The notes: generated by a model from the sequence alone, not told the origin. Positions 15,751 through 24,179 are shown, counted from the first letter of the stretch. The stretch is DNA of 34,479 nt from Streptomyces sp. TRM64462 (GCF_013362995.1 NZ_JABWDV010000084.1:1-34479), one strand, 5' to 3'. Made by a program: numbers and translations.

Positions 15751-18267
15751 ATGATTCTCACCGGGTCCGAGATCGCGCGGGAACGCGCGAACGGCCGTAT
15801 CACCATCGAGCCCTTCACACCGGAACAGGTCAACCCCAACAGCTACAACTTCCGTCTCGGCCGAACGCTGCGCGTCTACAAGAGCATGCCGCTCGACGCC
15901 CGGCGCACCAACGAGTTCGAGGAAGTCGAGATCCCGGAAGACGGGTATGTGCTGGAGCCCGGGCGCCTGTACCTCGCCCACACCATCGAGGTGCTGGGCA
16001 GCGAGCACTACGCGCCCACGTTCGCCGCCCGCTCGTCCGTCGCCCGCCTCGGCCTCTTCATCAACCTCTCGGCCAGCCTGGGCGACATCGGCTACACCGG
16101 CCAGTGGACGCTTCAGCTGTACTCGATGAACCGGGTACGCGTGTACCCGGGCATCAACATCGGCCAGATGATGTGGTGGCGCCCCCAGGGCGACATCATG
16201 CTGTACGACGGCAAGTACCAGGGCTCCGTGGGGCCCCGTTCCAGCGACATCCACGTCGACTTCGACAAGCAGTTCGCGCGCCAGCGCTTCCCCGGGCTCG
16301 GCGCCTCCATCGAGCCGAACGAAGTCGGCCCCAAGTTCGCCCATCTGTCGGCGGCCTCGCACGACTTCGCGGTGCCGAAGGCGTTCTGCGTGCCCGCGGG
16401 GGAGTTCACCGACGCGCTCACGGACGAGCAACGCGCCACGCTCACGGACGCCTTCGCCGACCTCAAGGCCACCGTCGGCGCGTTCTTCACCGACTCCGTC
16501 GGCCGGATCGAGAAGACCGGCGCCGCGATCCGGCTCCCGGACGAGGCGCGGGGGCTCCTCCGGGCACGGCTGCACGAGGTGTTCGGCGACGACGTGGAGC
16601 TGGCCGTACGGTCCTCCGGCATCGACGAGGACACCGAGTCCTCCAGCATGGCGGGTATCCACGAGTCCGTCCTCGGCGTGCGCGGGGCCGACGCCGTGAT
16701 CGACGCGGTCGAGCGGTGCTGGCGTTCCTACTACGCGGCCCCCGCCGTGGCCGCCCGTGTCCGGGCCGGCAACTACGCGCCCGAGCCGCGCCTCGCGGTG
16801 ATCGTGCAGCGCCTCGTACGGCCCACGCTCGCGGGCGTCGCCTTCACGGGCCTCGACGGCGCCGACGACGACCGGGTGACGATCGAGTACGTCGAGGGCC
16901 TCGCCGACGAACTGGTCGCCGGGGCGGCCGTACCGCGCCGCGCCGACTCCGCCGCGCTGGAGGCCGGGGCGGACACCGGTCCGCTCGCCGGGGCAGGTGC
17001 CGCGGCGGAGCGCGCGGTGCTGAACGCCGTGGTCGGGCTCGTCCGGCGGCTGCGCGCCGACCGGGGGCACGACGTCGACGTCGAGTGGGCCGCCGACGCC
17101 CAGGGCGTGCACCTCGTCCAGGTCCGCCCCCTCACCGCCGCACGGCGCACCGCGACCGCCCCGGCCGGACCGCTGGCCGAGGCGTACCGGCTGTACTTCG
17201 ACGACCTGCCCGCCGACGTCGAACTGGGCGCGGTCGCCGCCGTGTACGGCGGCTACACCGCCAAGCGCGGCCCCGCCCACCGCCTGGCGCACGCGTGCGG
17301 GGTGTCCGTCGGCGCCGGCTGGGTCGTCCGCTTCAACGGGCTCGGTCTGCACGACGACGCGGCCGCCACGGCGCTGCGGGAGGCGCTGGCCGGCGGGTCC
17401 GACGAGTGCGTCCTCGACTTCGGGGACACCCTCCGGCAGATCGTCGTGCCCAAGGAGGAGGTGCTGGGCCGCCTCGCCCTCACCACCGGCGTACGGAAGG
17501 ACGACACCGCGCCCACGTGTGTCGTCGTCCGCGACTTCATCCGCGGCGACCTCGGCGTCATCTCCCGCAGGGCCGGCGACACGGGGCTCGTCGTGGAGTA
17601 CACCGACGAGGGCCTGATGGCCCTGAACCGGGGCACGGCGGGCGCCGAGACGATCGTCGTACGGGACGTGGCCGCCGACCACGACGACACCGGCAACGTG
17701 ACCGTCCCGCCCTCCGGCGGCCCGCTGCGCCCGCACCTCGCCGAGATCGCCCGGTTCACGGCGGCCATGCACGACCGGTACGGCCCGGTGACCCTGGAGT
17801 GGGTCTTCGACCGGGGCGCCCTCCACTTCGTCGACTTCTCCGTGCTCGGCGGCGACGACGCCGTGACGGTCGCCCGAGGCGAGGTCTGCATCTCGCCCGG
17901 CACCGCGCGCGGCCCGCTGCTGAGGCTGGACGACGACGCCCTGCTGCGGCGGCTGTCCATCGGCCCCGCCGTCAGCATCGACAAGTCGCAGGACGTCAGT
18001 GAGCACGAGGGGCTGGCGCGGATCCTCGCGCAGGTCAGGGCCTGCCCCGAGAAGCCGGTGATCAGCGTGTCGCGGCCGTACGCCGTGCTGTCGGTCCTCA
18101 TCGACGACGTGGCCGGCTTCGTCTTCGACCAGGGGTCGGTGCTGGGCCACCTGGCGATCCTCCTGCGCGAGGCGGGGGTCCCCGCGGTCGCCGCCGAGGG
18201 CGTCACCGGCACGGAGGCAGTGATCAGCGACGGCACGGTGGCCACGACCGGCCACAAGGGAGAGTGA
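15751..18267 (+). CDS. dCTP-deaminase-like domain fused to PEP-synthase/rifampin-phosphotransferase-like dikinase
   Basis: From ATG 15751 (GAAGAGG upstream) the protein has 838 residues. Residues 1-~170 are a dCTP deaminase/dUTPase-fold domain: VNPNSYNFRLG (28-37), phosphate-binding RSSVARLG (94-101), Asp112 in GDIGYTG, and DGKYQG near 153-158. The position of the catalytic Glu (E. coli Dcd Glu138) is Gln122 (WTLQLYS), so deaminase activity is doubtful. Residues ~205-465 are a PPDK_N-type ATP-grasp (RSSGIDEDTES from 287, QRLVRPTLAGVAFTG, VEWAADAQGVHLVQVRPLT ending at 462). The C-terminal ~130 residues are the swivelling PEP-utiliser domain with the phospho-carrier His800 in GHLAILLREAGVPAV. 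The middle (470-710) may be the substrate domain, as in rifampin phosphotransferase. No PEP-binding TIM barrel is present. Confidence 0.82.
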   Translation: MILTGSEIARERANGRITIEPFTPEQVNPNSYNFRLGRTLRVYKSMPLDARRTNEFEEVEIPEDGYVLEPGRLYLAHTIEVLGSEHYAPTFAARSSVARLGLFINLSASLGDIGYTGQWTLQLYSMNRVRVYPGINIGQMMWWRPQGDIMLYDGKYQGSVGPRSSDIHVDFDKQFARQRFPGLGASIEPNEVGPKFAHLSAASHDFAVPKAFCVPAGEFTDALTDEQRATLTDAFADLKATVGAFFTDSVGRIEKTGAAIRLPDEARGLLRARLHEVFGDDVELAVRSSGIDEDTESSSMAGIHESVLGVRGADAVIDAVERCWRSYYAAPAVAARVRAGNYAPEPRLAVIVQRLVRPTLAGVAFTGLDGADDDRVTIEYVEGLADELVAGAAVPRRADSAALEAGADTGPLAGAGAAAERAVLNAVVGLVRRLRADRGHDVDVEWAADAQGVHLVQVRPLTAARRTATAPAGPLAEAYRLYFDDLPADVELGAVAAVYGGYTAKRGPAHRLAHACGVSVGAGWVVRFNGLGLHDDAAATALREALAGGSDECVLDFGDTLRQIVVPKEEVLGRLALTTGVRKDDTAPTCVVVRDFIRGDLGVISRRAGDTGLVVEYTDEGLMALNRGTAGAETIVVRDVAADHDDTGNVTVPPSGGPLRPHLAEIARFTAAMHDRYGPVTLEWVFDRGALHFVDFSVLGGDDAVTVARGEVCISPGTARGPLLRLDDDALLRRLSIGPAVSIDKSQDVSEHEGLARILAQVRACPEKPVISVSRPYAVLSVLIDDVAGFVFDQGSVLGHLAILLREAGVPAVAAEGVTGTEAVISDGTVATTGHKGE

Positions 18268-18269
18268 AC

Positions 18270-19508
18270 GTGAGCACCACCCGCAAGAGGCGTGCCTGGC
18301 TGGTCCTGGGCGGCCTGCACCTGCTCAACGGGACGGCGCCCCTGGCCGGATCCGACCCGGTGGTCCTCGTGGAGCTGAACGCTCCCGTGGAGAGCCCCTT
18401 CCCCAGCAACACGGTCGTGCTGCGCTGGGACGACCTCGGCTCCGTGGCGCTGACCCCGCTCACCGCCGACGGCACGCGCCACGGCACCGCGCTCACGGCA
18501 CGGGGCGGCGACCTGTTCCCCGGCATGCTCCCCGGCGAGGCGGTGCTCCGCGCGGTCCACGCGGCCCGCGGGGCCACCGACGGCGCCCGGCCGGGCCCGC
18601 TCGTCCCGCTCTTCTACGTGACCGCCGACGGGGACAGGGCACACGCCCACAGCCAGATCCGGTTCCTCGCGGAGGACGCCTGCTTCATCCGGATCACGCC
18701 CGACGCGTTCGACACGGCCGCTGTGGAGCGGCTCGACTGGCTGCCCGACGCGGTCCGCCGCCACGCCGAGCAGCAGCTCTTCCTCAACAACCACCAGCGC
18801 TACTACCGCAAGTGCTTCGCGGGCAAGGAGCTGGAGTACAAGTACACGCTGACCCCGCCGGTCGACTCCTGGACGCTCACCGTGGAGCTCCACCACAGCG
18901 TGCTCGCCGGTGAACTGCCCGGCTACGTCATGGAGTACCGCGACGAGTACCAGGCGTGGGACTACCTCAACCACCTCTTCGAGGTGACCGGCCCCACCGA
19001 CGCCGAGCGCGGCTACGCCTCCTTCATCCCCACGACCGACGGCAAGTACCTGCTGAAGCGGAAGTGGTACCTGGAGGACGGCTTCGACCGGCGCGAGTCC
19101 CACACGTACGGGCTCGAACTCGCCGACGACGGCAGCCTGGAGCGGTACGTCCGCGACGAGCTGCGCGTCGAGGCCGTCCGCATGCCGTCCTTCCGGCGCG
19201 TGCGCTACGACATCAACTTCGAGTCCGTGCGCACCGGCCACGTGTACGGCGTCTTCTTCGACCACTGCAGCCTCACGGAGGCGCGCGACGTGACCCTCAA
19301 CCAGTGCGAGCTGGAGTATCTGCGCAGCAGGGTCGCCGTCGAGCCGGACGAGTCCGATGTGCTGGCCGAGATGGAGGAGATCGCCGACTGGCTGGAGGCG
19401 TTCCTGCGTGGGCACGGGCTGAACGACGAGCGCGGCTACTACTCCAAGCGGACCTTCCTGAAGGACGCCGTGGCCGCCCGCCCCGAGCTGCTGGGCGAGG
19501 TCCGCTGA
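18270..19508 (+). CDS. CYTH/triphosphate-tunnel-like protein, function unknown
   Basis: GTG 18270 (AAGGGAG at 18256-18262, 7-nt spacing) gives 412 residues; GTG 18264 is possible but too close to the Shine-Dalgarno. The first ~170 residues are unrecognised. At residues 187-191 comes ELEYK, matching the ExExK signature at the start of CYTH/triphosphate tunnel metalloenzymes. Later basic and acidic strands fit such a tunnel: YLLKRKWYL (260-268), RRVRYDINFE (309-318), VYGVFFDHC, and CELEYLR (346-352). The family binds triphosphates (thiamine triphosphatase, class IV adenylyl cyclase, RNA triphosphatase). The assignment rests on this motif pattern alone. The gene is coupled to both neighbours (2-bp gap, 1-bp overlap). 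Confidence 0.55.
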   Translation: MSTTRKRRAWLVLGGLHLLNGTAPLAGSDPVVLVELNAPVESPFPSNTVVLRWDDLGSVALTPLTADGTRHGTALTARGGDLFPGMLPGEAVLRAVHAARGATDGARPGPLVPLFYVTADGDRAHAHSQIRFLAEDACFIRITPDAFDTAAVERLDWLPDAVRRHAEQQLFLNNHQRYYRKCFAGKELEYKYTLTPPVDSWTLTVELHHSVLAGELPGYVMEYRDEYQAWDYLNHLFEVTGPTDAERGYASFIPTTDGKYLLKRKWYLEDGFDRRESHTYGLELADDGSLERYVRDELRVEAVRMPSFRRVRYDINFESVRTGHVYGVFFDHCSLTEARDVTLNQCELEYLRSRVAVEPDESDVLAEMEEIADWLEAFLRGHGLNDERGYYSKRTFLKDAVAARPELLGEVR

Positions 19509-20290
19509 TGGCCGGCGACGAGACCCGCGCGGTCCTCCTCGACCTCGAAGGCACCCTGTACGCCAAGGAGACCGTGCTCGACGGCGCCGTGGAGGCGGTC
19601 GCCGCGCTGCGCGCCATGGGCCTGGGCCTGCGGTTCCTCACCAACACGGACTCCAAGACCCCCGACCGCGTCCGCGCCGACCTGGCGGGCTACGGTCTCG
19701 ATGTCGCCCCGGAGGAGCTGTTCACGCCGGTCGTTGCGGCGGCGCAGCTGCTGACCGCGTGCGGGGCGCGTACCCGGGCCCTGGTCTCCCGCGAGCTGCG
19801 CGCGGCCCTGCCGACCCTGGCCGAGGAACCCCCGTACACGCACGTCCTGATCGGCGACTGCCGGGACACGCTGGACTACGCCGCCCTCGACGGCGCCTTC
19901 CGCGCCGTACGCGACGGGGCCGAGCTGCTGGCCCTCCAGGCCGGCCGCTACTTCAAGCGTGCGGACGGGGACCACCTGGACACCGGGGCGGTGGTGGCGG
20001 CGGTCGAGTACGCGTCGGGCGCCACCGCGCGTGTCCTCGGCAAGCCGTCCCCCGACTACTTCGCGCTCGCCGCCCGCTCCCTCGGGGTGCCCGCCGGCGC
20101 GTGCGTGGTGGTCGGCGACGACGCCACGACGGACGTGGCCGGCGGCCGCGCGGCGGGGATGCGGACCGTGCAGGTGCGCACCGGCAAGTACCGGGACCAG
20201 CGGGCCGAGGGGCTGACCGGCGGGGCGTCGGCCGAGATCGGCTCCGTGGCCGGGCTGCCGGGCCTGCTGGAGAAGTGGATACGCGGATGA
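19508..20290 (+). CDS. HAD-superfamily phosphatase (type IIA, NagD/LHPP-like)
   Basis: ATG 19508 overlaps the previous stop and gives 260 residues. Motif I is LLDLEGTLYAKE with nucleophile Asp12, but the normal second Asp (general acid/base) is Glu14. Motif II is LTNTDSKTP (Thr45), motif III Lys179 in LGKPSPDYF, and motif IV VVGDDATTDVAGGRAAGM (Asp204/205/209). The cap position and overall length fit the IIA subfamily (NagD, HDHD2, LHPP), whose members dephosphorylate sugar phosphates, nucleotides or phospho-amino compounds. Some relatives also vary at the second motif I position, so activity is plausible. It is coupled by a 4-bp overlap to the phosphodiesterase gene, implying sequential phosphate removal (inference). 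Confidence 0.87.
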   Translation: MAGDETRAVLLDLEGTLYAKETVLDGAVEAVAALRAMGLGLRFLTNTDSKTPDRVRADLAGYGLDVAPEELFTPVVAAAQLLTACGARTRALVSRELRAALPTLAEEPPYTHVLIGDCRDTLDYAALDGAFRAVRDGAELLALQAGRYFKRADGDHLDTGAVVAAVEYASGATARVLGKPSPDYFALAARSLGVPAGACVVVGDDATTDVAGGRAAGMRTVQVRTGKYRDQRAEGLTGGASAEIGSVAGLPGLLEKWIRG

Positions 20291-21945
20291 CGGTGTACTG
20301 GGTGGTGTGGGACGCCGGCGCCCACTGGGTCGTCGACCGCCTGGAGCGGGAGGGCGCGCTGCCCGCCGTGACCCGGATGCGCACGTCCGGCACCCTGGCG
20401 GCGGCCCGCCCGCCGCGCCCCAACTGCCAGACACCGCCGTCCCTGGCGACGCTGTTCACCGGCGCCCCGCCCGCGCGCCACGGCGTCACCGGGTTCACCG
20501 TGCCGTACGGCGGGCCCGGCAGCGCCGACCACGTCAGCGGCTTCGACGCCCGGTTCCCGGCCGTGCCCACCGTGTGGGAGAGGCTGGGCGAACGCGGTCT
20601 GCGCGGCGCCTTCGTCCATGTGCCGTGGGTGTTCGGCGCCGACGACCTGCCGGGCGGGTACGCCGATGCCGCAGTGGAGGCGTACAGCCGGCGGATCGTC
20701 CGCCACGCCGTCTACGAGGTGCCCGCCGGGCCCGGGACACGGGTCTGGGACATCGGCGGGTACGCCGTCGAGGTCACACGGCAGGAGCCGGACGCGGTAC
20801 GGCTGGACAGCGGCCGCGCCCGCGTACGGCAGTCGGCGGGCGAGGAGTGGCGGCCCCTCGACCTGGGCGGCGGCCACGGCACCTGGGTCGGCTGCGTCCG
20901 CGTGGACGGCCGGCTCCTGCTGGTGCACACCGGCGTGTGGCGCACCCGGATCGGCGGATCGGACCCGGCGACGGTGGAGCGGCTCACGCGGTGCCCGCCC
21001 TTCGCGGGCGAGGGAGTCGGTCCCCTGTACCGGCAGGGCGTCTTCGGGCCGCGGCTCGCCGACGGCGGCGACGGCACGGCCGAGGAGGTCTTCCTCACCT
21101 CGGTGGAGTGCGTGGCCCGCGGCTTCACGGCCGCCGCCGACGCCGTCCTGGACACCCACGACGCGGATCTGGTGATCGTGTACCTGCCGATGACGGACGA
21201 TGTCGGGCACGAGCTGCTCGGCTGGTGCGACCCCCGCAGCGGGGCCCACCGCCCCGACGTCGAGCAGGCGGTCTGGGCGCACGTACGCCGCTGCTACCAG
21301 TGGTCCGACACCGTACTCGGGCGCGTCCTTGACCGGGCAGGACCCGAGGACACCGTCGTACTCGGCGCGGACCACGGCATGGTCGGCAGCACCCACCTGG
21401 TCCACCTCAACGACGCCCTCGTGCGGTGCGGCCTGGCCCGGCGCACCGCCGACGGGGCGCTCGACCCCGAGCGCTCGCAGGTCTTCTACCACCCGGCGAA
21501 CAACGGCGCCCTCTGGCCGGGCGGCGCCCACGCCGGCGACCCGCCGCGGGCGCGCCGCGCCATGGAGCGGGCCGTGGCCGCCCTGCGCGGCCTCACCGAC
21601 GACGCCACCGGCCTCCCCGTGGTCGCCGCCTTCCTCGAACCGGACGGCCCCGTACCGGACATGGACACCGCCACCGCGCCGGTCCACGTCGCCCTCGTCG
21701 ACGACTACCAGCCCACGGCGGCCCTGGCGGGCGACGGCGGCCCGGTGGTGCGGCCCACGCCGAAGACCGGCGCCCACGTCGTGAACACCGGCGACAGCCG
21801 CCTCCACGCCGTCCACGCCGCCGTCGGGCCCGGCATCGCGCCCGGCGTGCGGGGCGGCGTCGTCGACAACACCGAACCGGCCGCGCTCGTCCTGCGCCAC
21901 CTGGGCCTGGACCACTCGCCCACGACCCCGCTCCACACCCCCTGA
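20287..21945 (+). CDS. Alkaline-phosphatase-superfamily phosphodiesterase/nucleotide pyrophosphatase
   Basis: ATG 20287 overlaps the previous stop by 4 bp and gives 552 residues. Metal ligands of the NPP/type I phosphodiesterase fold are visible: Asp9 (VVWDAG), the likely nucleophile Thr49 (NCQTPPSLATLFTG), the DDVGHE pair, GADHGM, and a late His in TGAHVVNTGD. No signal peptide or membrane segment is seen, so it should act in the cytoplasm, unlike many scavenging NPP enzymes. Such enzymes hydrolyse phosphodiesters, pyrophosphates or phosphonates. Its place in a run of phosphate-handling genes suggests that it cleaves or transfers a nucleotidylated intermediate (inference). Confidence 0.85.
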   Translation: MTVYWVVWDAGAHWVVDRLEREGALPAVTRMRTSGTLAAARPPRPNCQTPPSLATLFTGAPPARHGVTGFTVPYGGPGSADHVSGFDARFPAVPTVWERLGERGLRGAFVHVPWVFGADDLPGGYADAAVEAYSRRIVRHAVYEVPAGPGTRVWDIGGYAVEVTRQEPDAVRLDSGRARVRQSAGEEWRPLDLGGGHGTWVGCVRVDGRLLLVHTGVWRTRIGGSDPATVERLTRCPPFAGEGVGPLYRQGVFGPRLADGGDGTAEEVFLTSVECVARGFTAAADAVLDTHDADLVIVYLPMTDDVGHELLGWCDPRSGAHRPDVEQAVWAHVRRCYQWSDTVLGRVLDRAGPEDTVVLGADHGMVGSTHLVHLNDALVRCGLARRTADGALDPERSQVFYHPANNGALWPGGAHAGDPPRARRAMERAVAALRGLTDDATGLPVVAAFLEPDGPVPDMDTATAPVHVALVDDYQPTAALAGDGGPVVRPTPKTGAHVVNTGDSRLHAVHAAVGPGIAPGVRGGVVDNTEPAALVLRHLGLDHSPTTPLHTP

Positions 21946-21972
21946 CCGCACCGAACGACGAAAGAGGATGGC

Positions 21973-23085
21973 ATGCCGTCCGGCTTTCCCCACGCCCTGT
22001 CCCCCGAAGAGCTGGCCGCCCGGCGCCACGCCCACGTCACCGCCTTCCTCGCCGCCCGCGGCCTGTCCCCCGAGTGGCTCACCCGCGTCATGCGGGAGCG
22101 GACCGGCGACGGCCGGCTGCTGCTGACGAGCTCGCCCGTGCACGGACTGGCCAACCACACCAGCGACTTCGACTTCATCCGCATCCAGGAGGAGGAACTC
22201 GAAGGCCCCCGCATCTCCATCAAGATCTTCGAGGAGGGCCACCACCTGGAGGTGGTCTCCTTCAGCCGGGCCGAACTGGCCGCCAATCTGGAGGAGCTGG
22301 AGCGGCTGGCGGCCGCGCCCCCCGAGGAGACCGTCGCCGGGTTCCGGGCCTGGGACAAGGTCCGCGAGCCCCGCCGCAAGCAGACGGAACGCATCGTCAA
22401 CGGCATGGCGCTCGACGGGACCGCCCCCTACCTGGAGGCGCTCCCCGCGCTCAGCACGGTGTGGAGCCGCGCCTCGCTGCAGACCGCCGTCGAGCAGGTC
22501 GTCCACACCGCGCTGGCCGAGGCCGCCGGGGAGACGCGCGGCCGCGTCGGCTACGCGCTCAACGCGCTGCTGCACGTGATGGACGCCCTGCTCTCGTACC
22601 ACGGGGACGTGTACACGACCCGCAAGTGGTATCTGCTGCGCTGGGCCCGGCAGGTCGCCGACGGCGGCTGGCGCACCGAACGGCTCCAGGCGCTCGCCGC
22701 CGACGTGGAGCGGCTCCGCAAGGGCGTCCACCAGGCCCTGCGGCCCGAAGCCGCCGCGGAGCCCCTGGCCGCGTCGTACGCCGACCTCGTACGGGCCGCG
22801 GTGCGGGCCACCGGTGTCGGCGACGACCTCTCCGTCCGGGTCGAGGTCACGGGGGACGTCCACCCGTACCTGCCCGGCGCCGGGCTGCTGCTGAGCCGTG
22901 GCGGGAGTGGTGTCGTCCTCCCGGGCGCCGGCGCCGGCACGGACCTCCCGTTCACCACCGAGGCCACCGGCCTGGAGGGGCTGCTCTCCCTGGACGCCGC
23001 GGCGGCGGGCTCCCTGCTGCGCGCCCTGCGCGCGGACGCCGCCCGGCTCCGGATCGGCTACACCCGCCAGGAGGCGGGCCGTTGA
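21973..23085 (+). CDS. Nucleotidyltransferase-like protein
   Basis: A 370-residue protein with AAAGAGG upstream of its ATG. Residues 51-70 (LTSSPVHGLANHTSDFDFIR) resemble the pol-beta-type nucleotidyltransferase signature: the SS/GS strand-turn, then Asp65 and Asp67 as candidate metal ligands. ISIKIFEEGHHLEVVSFSR follows, with Glu93 as a possible third acidic residue. The rest is largely helical (RKWYLLRWARQVADGGW and others). Members transfer NMP to antibiotics, proteins or RNA. No known antibiotic-modifying subgroup is recognised, so the substrate is open. The gene follows the phosphodiesterase gene by 27 bp in block B. Fold confidence is moderate and function confidence low. Confidence 0.55.
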   Translation: MPSGFPHALSPEELAARRHAHVTAFLAARGLSPEWLTRVMRERTGDGRLLLTSSPVHGLANHTSDFDFIRIQEEELEGPRISIKIFEEGHHLEVVSFSRAELAANLEELERLAAAPPEETVAGFRAWDKVREPRRKQTERIVNGMALDGTAPYLEALPALSTVWSRASLQTAVEQVVHTALAEAAGETRGRVGYALNALLHVMDALLSYHGDVYTTRKWYLLRWARQVADGGWRTERLQALAADVERLRKGVHQALRPEAAAEPLAASYADLVRAAVRATGVGDDLSVRVEVTGDVHPYLPGAGLLLSRGGSGVVLPGAGAGTDLPFTTEATGLEGLLSLDAAAAGSLLRALRADAARLRIGYTRQEAGR

Positions 23086-23117
23086 CCACGTACAGCGACC
23101 GCGACAAGGAGCGGACC

Positions 23118-23681
23118 ATGACGACCGAAGGGCCGGGGCTGCCCCTGGCCGAGACGCTGGTGCCCTTTCCCTCGGTGCGGGCCGGGCACGCCATGGCGGG
23201 CCCCCGGGCCGTGGAGGCCTGGGTGCAGGCCGCGTGGCTGATGCTCGCCGAGGGCCGCGCCTACGCCGAGGACCTCGAAGGCGGCGCGGAGCAGCCGCAG
23301 ATGCAGCAGGCCGCCAAGCTGCGTTTCCTGGAGCAGCTTCTCGACATCGACCAGCGGCTGGCCGGGCGTGCCCCCGTGGACGACGCGCACTGTCTGGCGG
23401 TGGCCCTGGAGTACGGGACGCGGGAGGTCGTCGACGCCACGGGCGCCCAGCTCGCCGAGGTGTTCGGGCTGCACGAGGAGTTCGGCGGCGCGGAGTGCGG
23501 GGTCGACGACGTGCTGGCGCTGTGGGAGCGGCTGCTGGAGGCGTTCCCCGGAGAGCTGCCGGACCGACTCGTCGCCGAGGGGCAGCGGGACATGCTGCGG
23601 ACGCTGCGGACCTGGGCCGGACTCGCCCGCGCGGCGGGCCTGGACATCGGGTTCCTGGCTCCCTTCATGAAGGCCGCGTGA
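23118..23681 (+). CDS. Small helical protein, unrecognised
   Basis: ATG 23118 has an ideal AAGGAG (23106-23111), giving 187 residues. The sequence is almost entirely helix-forming, acidic and leucine/alanine-rich (AVEAWVQAAWLMLAEGRAYAEDLEGG, KLRFLEQLLDIDQRLAG, DDVLALWERLLEAFPGELPDRLVAEGQ). It has no cysteine motif, signal peptide or transmembrane segment. I do not recognise a family. It lies between the nucleotidyltransferase and SRPBCC genes with gaps of 32 and 22 bp, so it is a coexpressed member of block B. It could be a partner subunit of the preceding nucleotidyltransferase-like protein, by analogy with HEPN/MNT-like pairs, but no HEPN motif is evident. Confidence 0.7.
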   Translation: MTTEGPGLPLAETLVPFPSVRAGHAMAGPRAVEAWVQAAWLMLAEGRAYAEDLEGGAEQPQMQQAAKLRFLEQLLDIDQRLAGRAPVDDAHCLAVALEYGTREVVDATGAQLAEVFGLHEEFGGAECGVDDVLALWERLLEAFPGELPDRLVAEGQRDMLRTLRTWAGLARAAGLDIGFLAPFMKAA

Positions 23682-23703
23682 GGCGGCGGAGAGGTGCAGT
23701 GAC

Positions 23704-24138
23704 ATGCCTGTGATCCACGCGGACACGCTCATCGAGGGCCGGCCGGCCGACGAGGCGTGGGAGGTCGTGAAGAACGCCGAGGCCCTGGCCGCGCGCGCCC
23801 GCCATGTGGTGGCCGTACGGCCCGGTCCCGCGCGGGACAAGGCCTTCCGGGTCAACGAGTGGACGGTGCTGCTCAACGGCAGCGAGGTCTCCTGGGTGCA
23901 GCGGGAGGCCGCCGGTCCCGGATACCGGCTGCGGTTCGAGCAGCTGTCCGGCGAGCTGGAGCACCTGTCGGGTGAGTGGTCGGTGGCGCCGGAGCCCGGC
24001 GGGGCGAGGGTGACGCTCACCCTCACCTTCGACCTGGGCGTCGACGGGCTCGCGCCCCTGCTGGACCCCATCTGGTCCCAGTCCTTCCAGGCCCACGCGG
24101 AGGAACTCCTGCGGGTCGTCGCCGAGTCGGCGGCATGA
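23704..24138 (+). CDS. SRPBCC (START/polyketide-cyclase-like) domain protein
   Basis: A 144-residue protein typical of a single SRPBCC domain: MPVIHADTLIEGRPADEAWEVVKNAEALAARARHV at the N-terminus, WTVLLNGSEVSWVQRE and YRLRFEQLSGELEHLSGEWSV strands, and the long C-terminal helix SFQAHAEELLRVVAES. These helix-grip folds bind hydrophobic ligands and include aromatase/cyclases and CoQ10-binding proteins. In this cluster it may bind an intermediate or catalyse a cyclisation or dehydration. No polyketide synthase is present. GGAGAGG precedes the ATG. The following gene starts inside its stop codon (ATGA). Confidence 0.85.
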   Translation: MPVIHADTLIEGRPADEAWEVVKNAEALAARARHVVAVRPGPARDKAFRVNEWTVLLNGSEVSWVQREAAGPGYRLRFEQLSGELEHLSGEWSVAPEPGGARVTLTLTFDLGVDGLAPLLDPIWSQSFQAHAEELLRVVAESAA

Positions 24139-24179
24139 CAGACAGCGGCATGACAGAGCGCGGCATGACAGAGAGCGGC
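24135..24179 (+). repeat. Three tandem 15-bp repeats at the start of the P-loop gene
   Basis: ATGACAGACAGCGGC (24135-24149), ATGACAGAGCGCGGC (24150-24164) and ATGACAGAGAGCGGC (24165-24179) are direct repeats in phase with the reading frame, giving MTDSG-MTERG-MTESG. Each begins with an ATG that could start translation. Repeats of this kind can gain or lose units without a frameshift. Confidence 0.9.

Noticed and set aside
20056..22863. Long minus-strand open frame (935 codons) opposite the phosphodiesterase and nucleotidyltransferase-like genes
   Set aside because: Same shadow effect; no recognisable protein and no ribosome-binding context.
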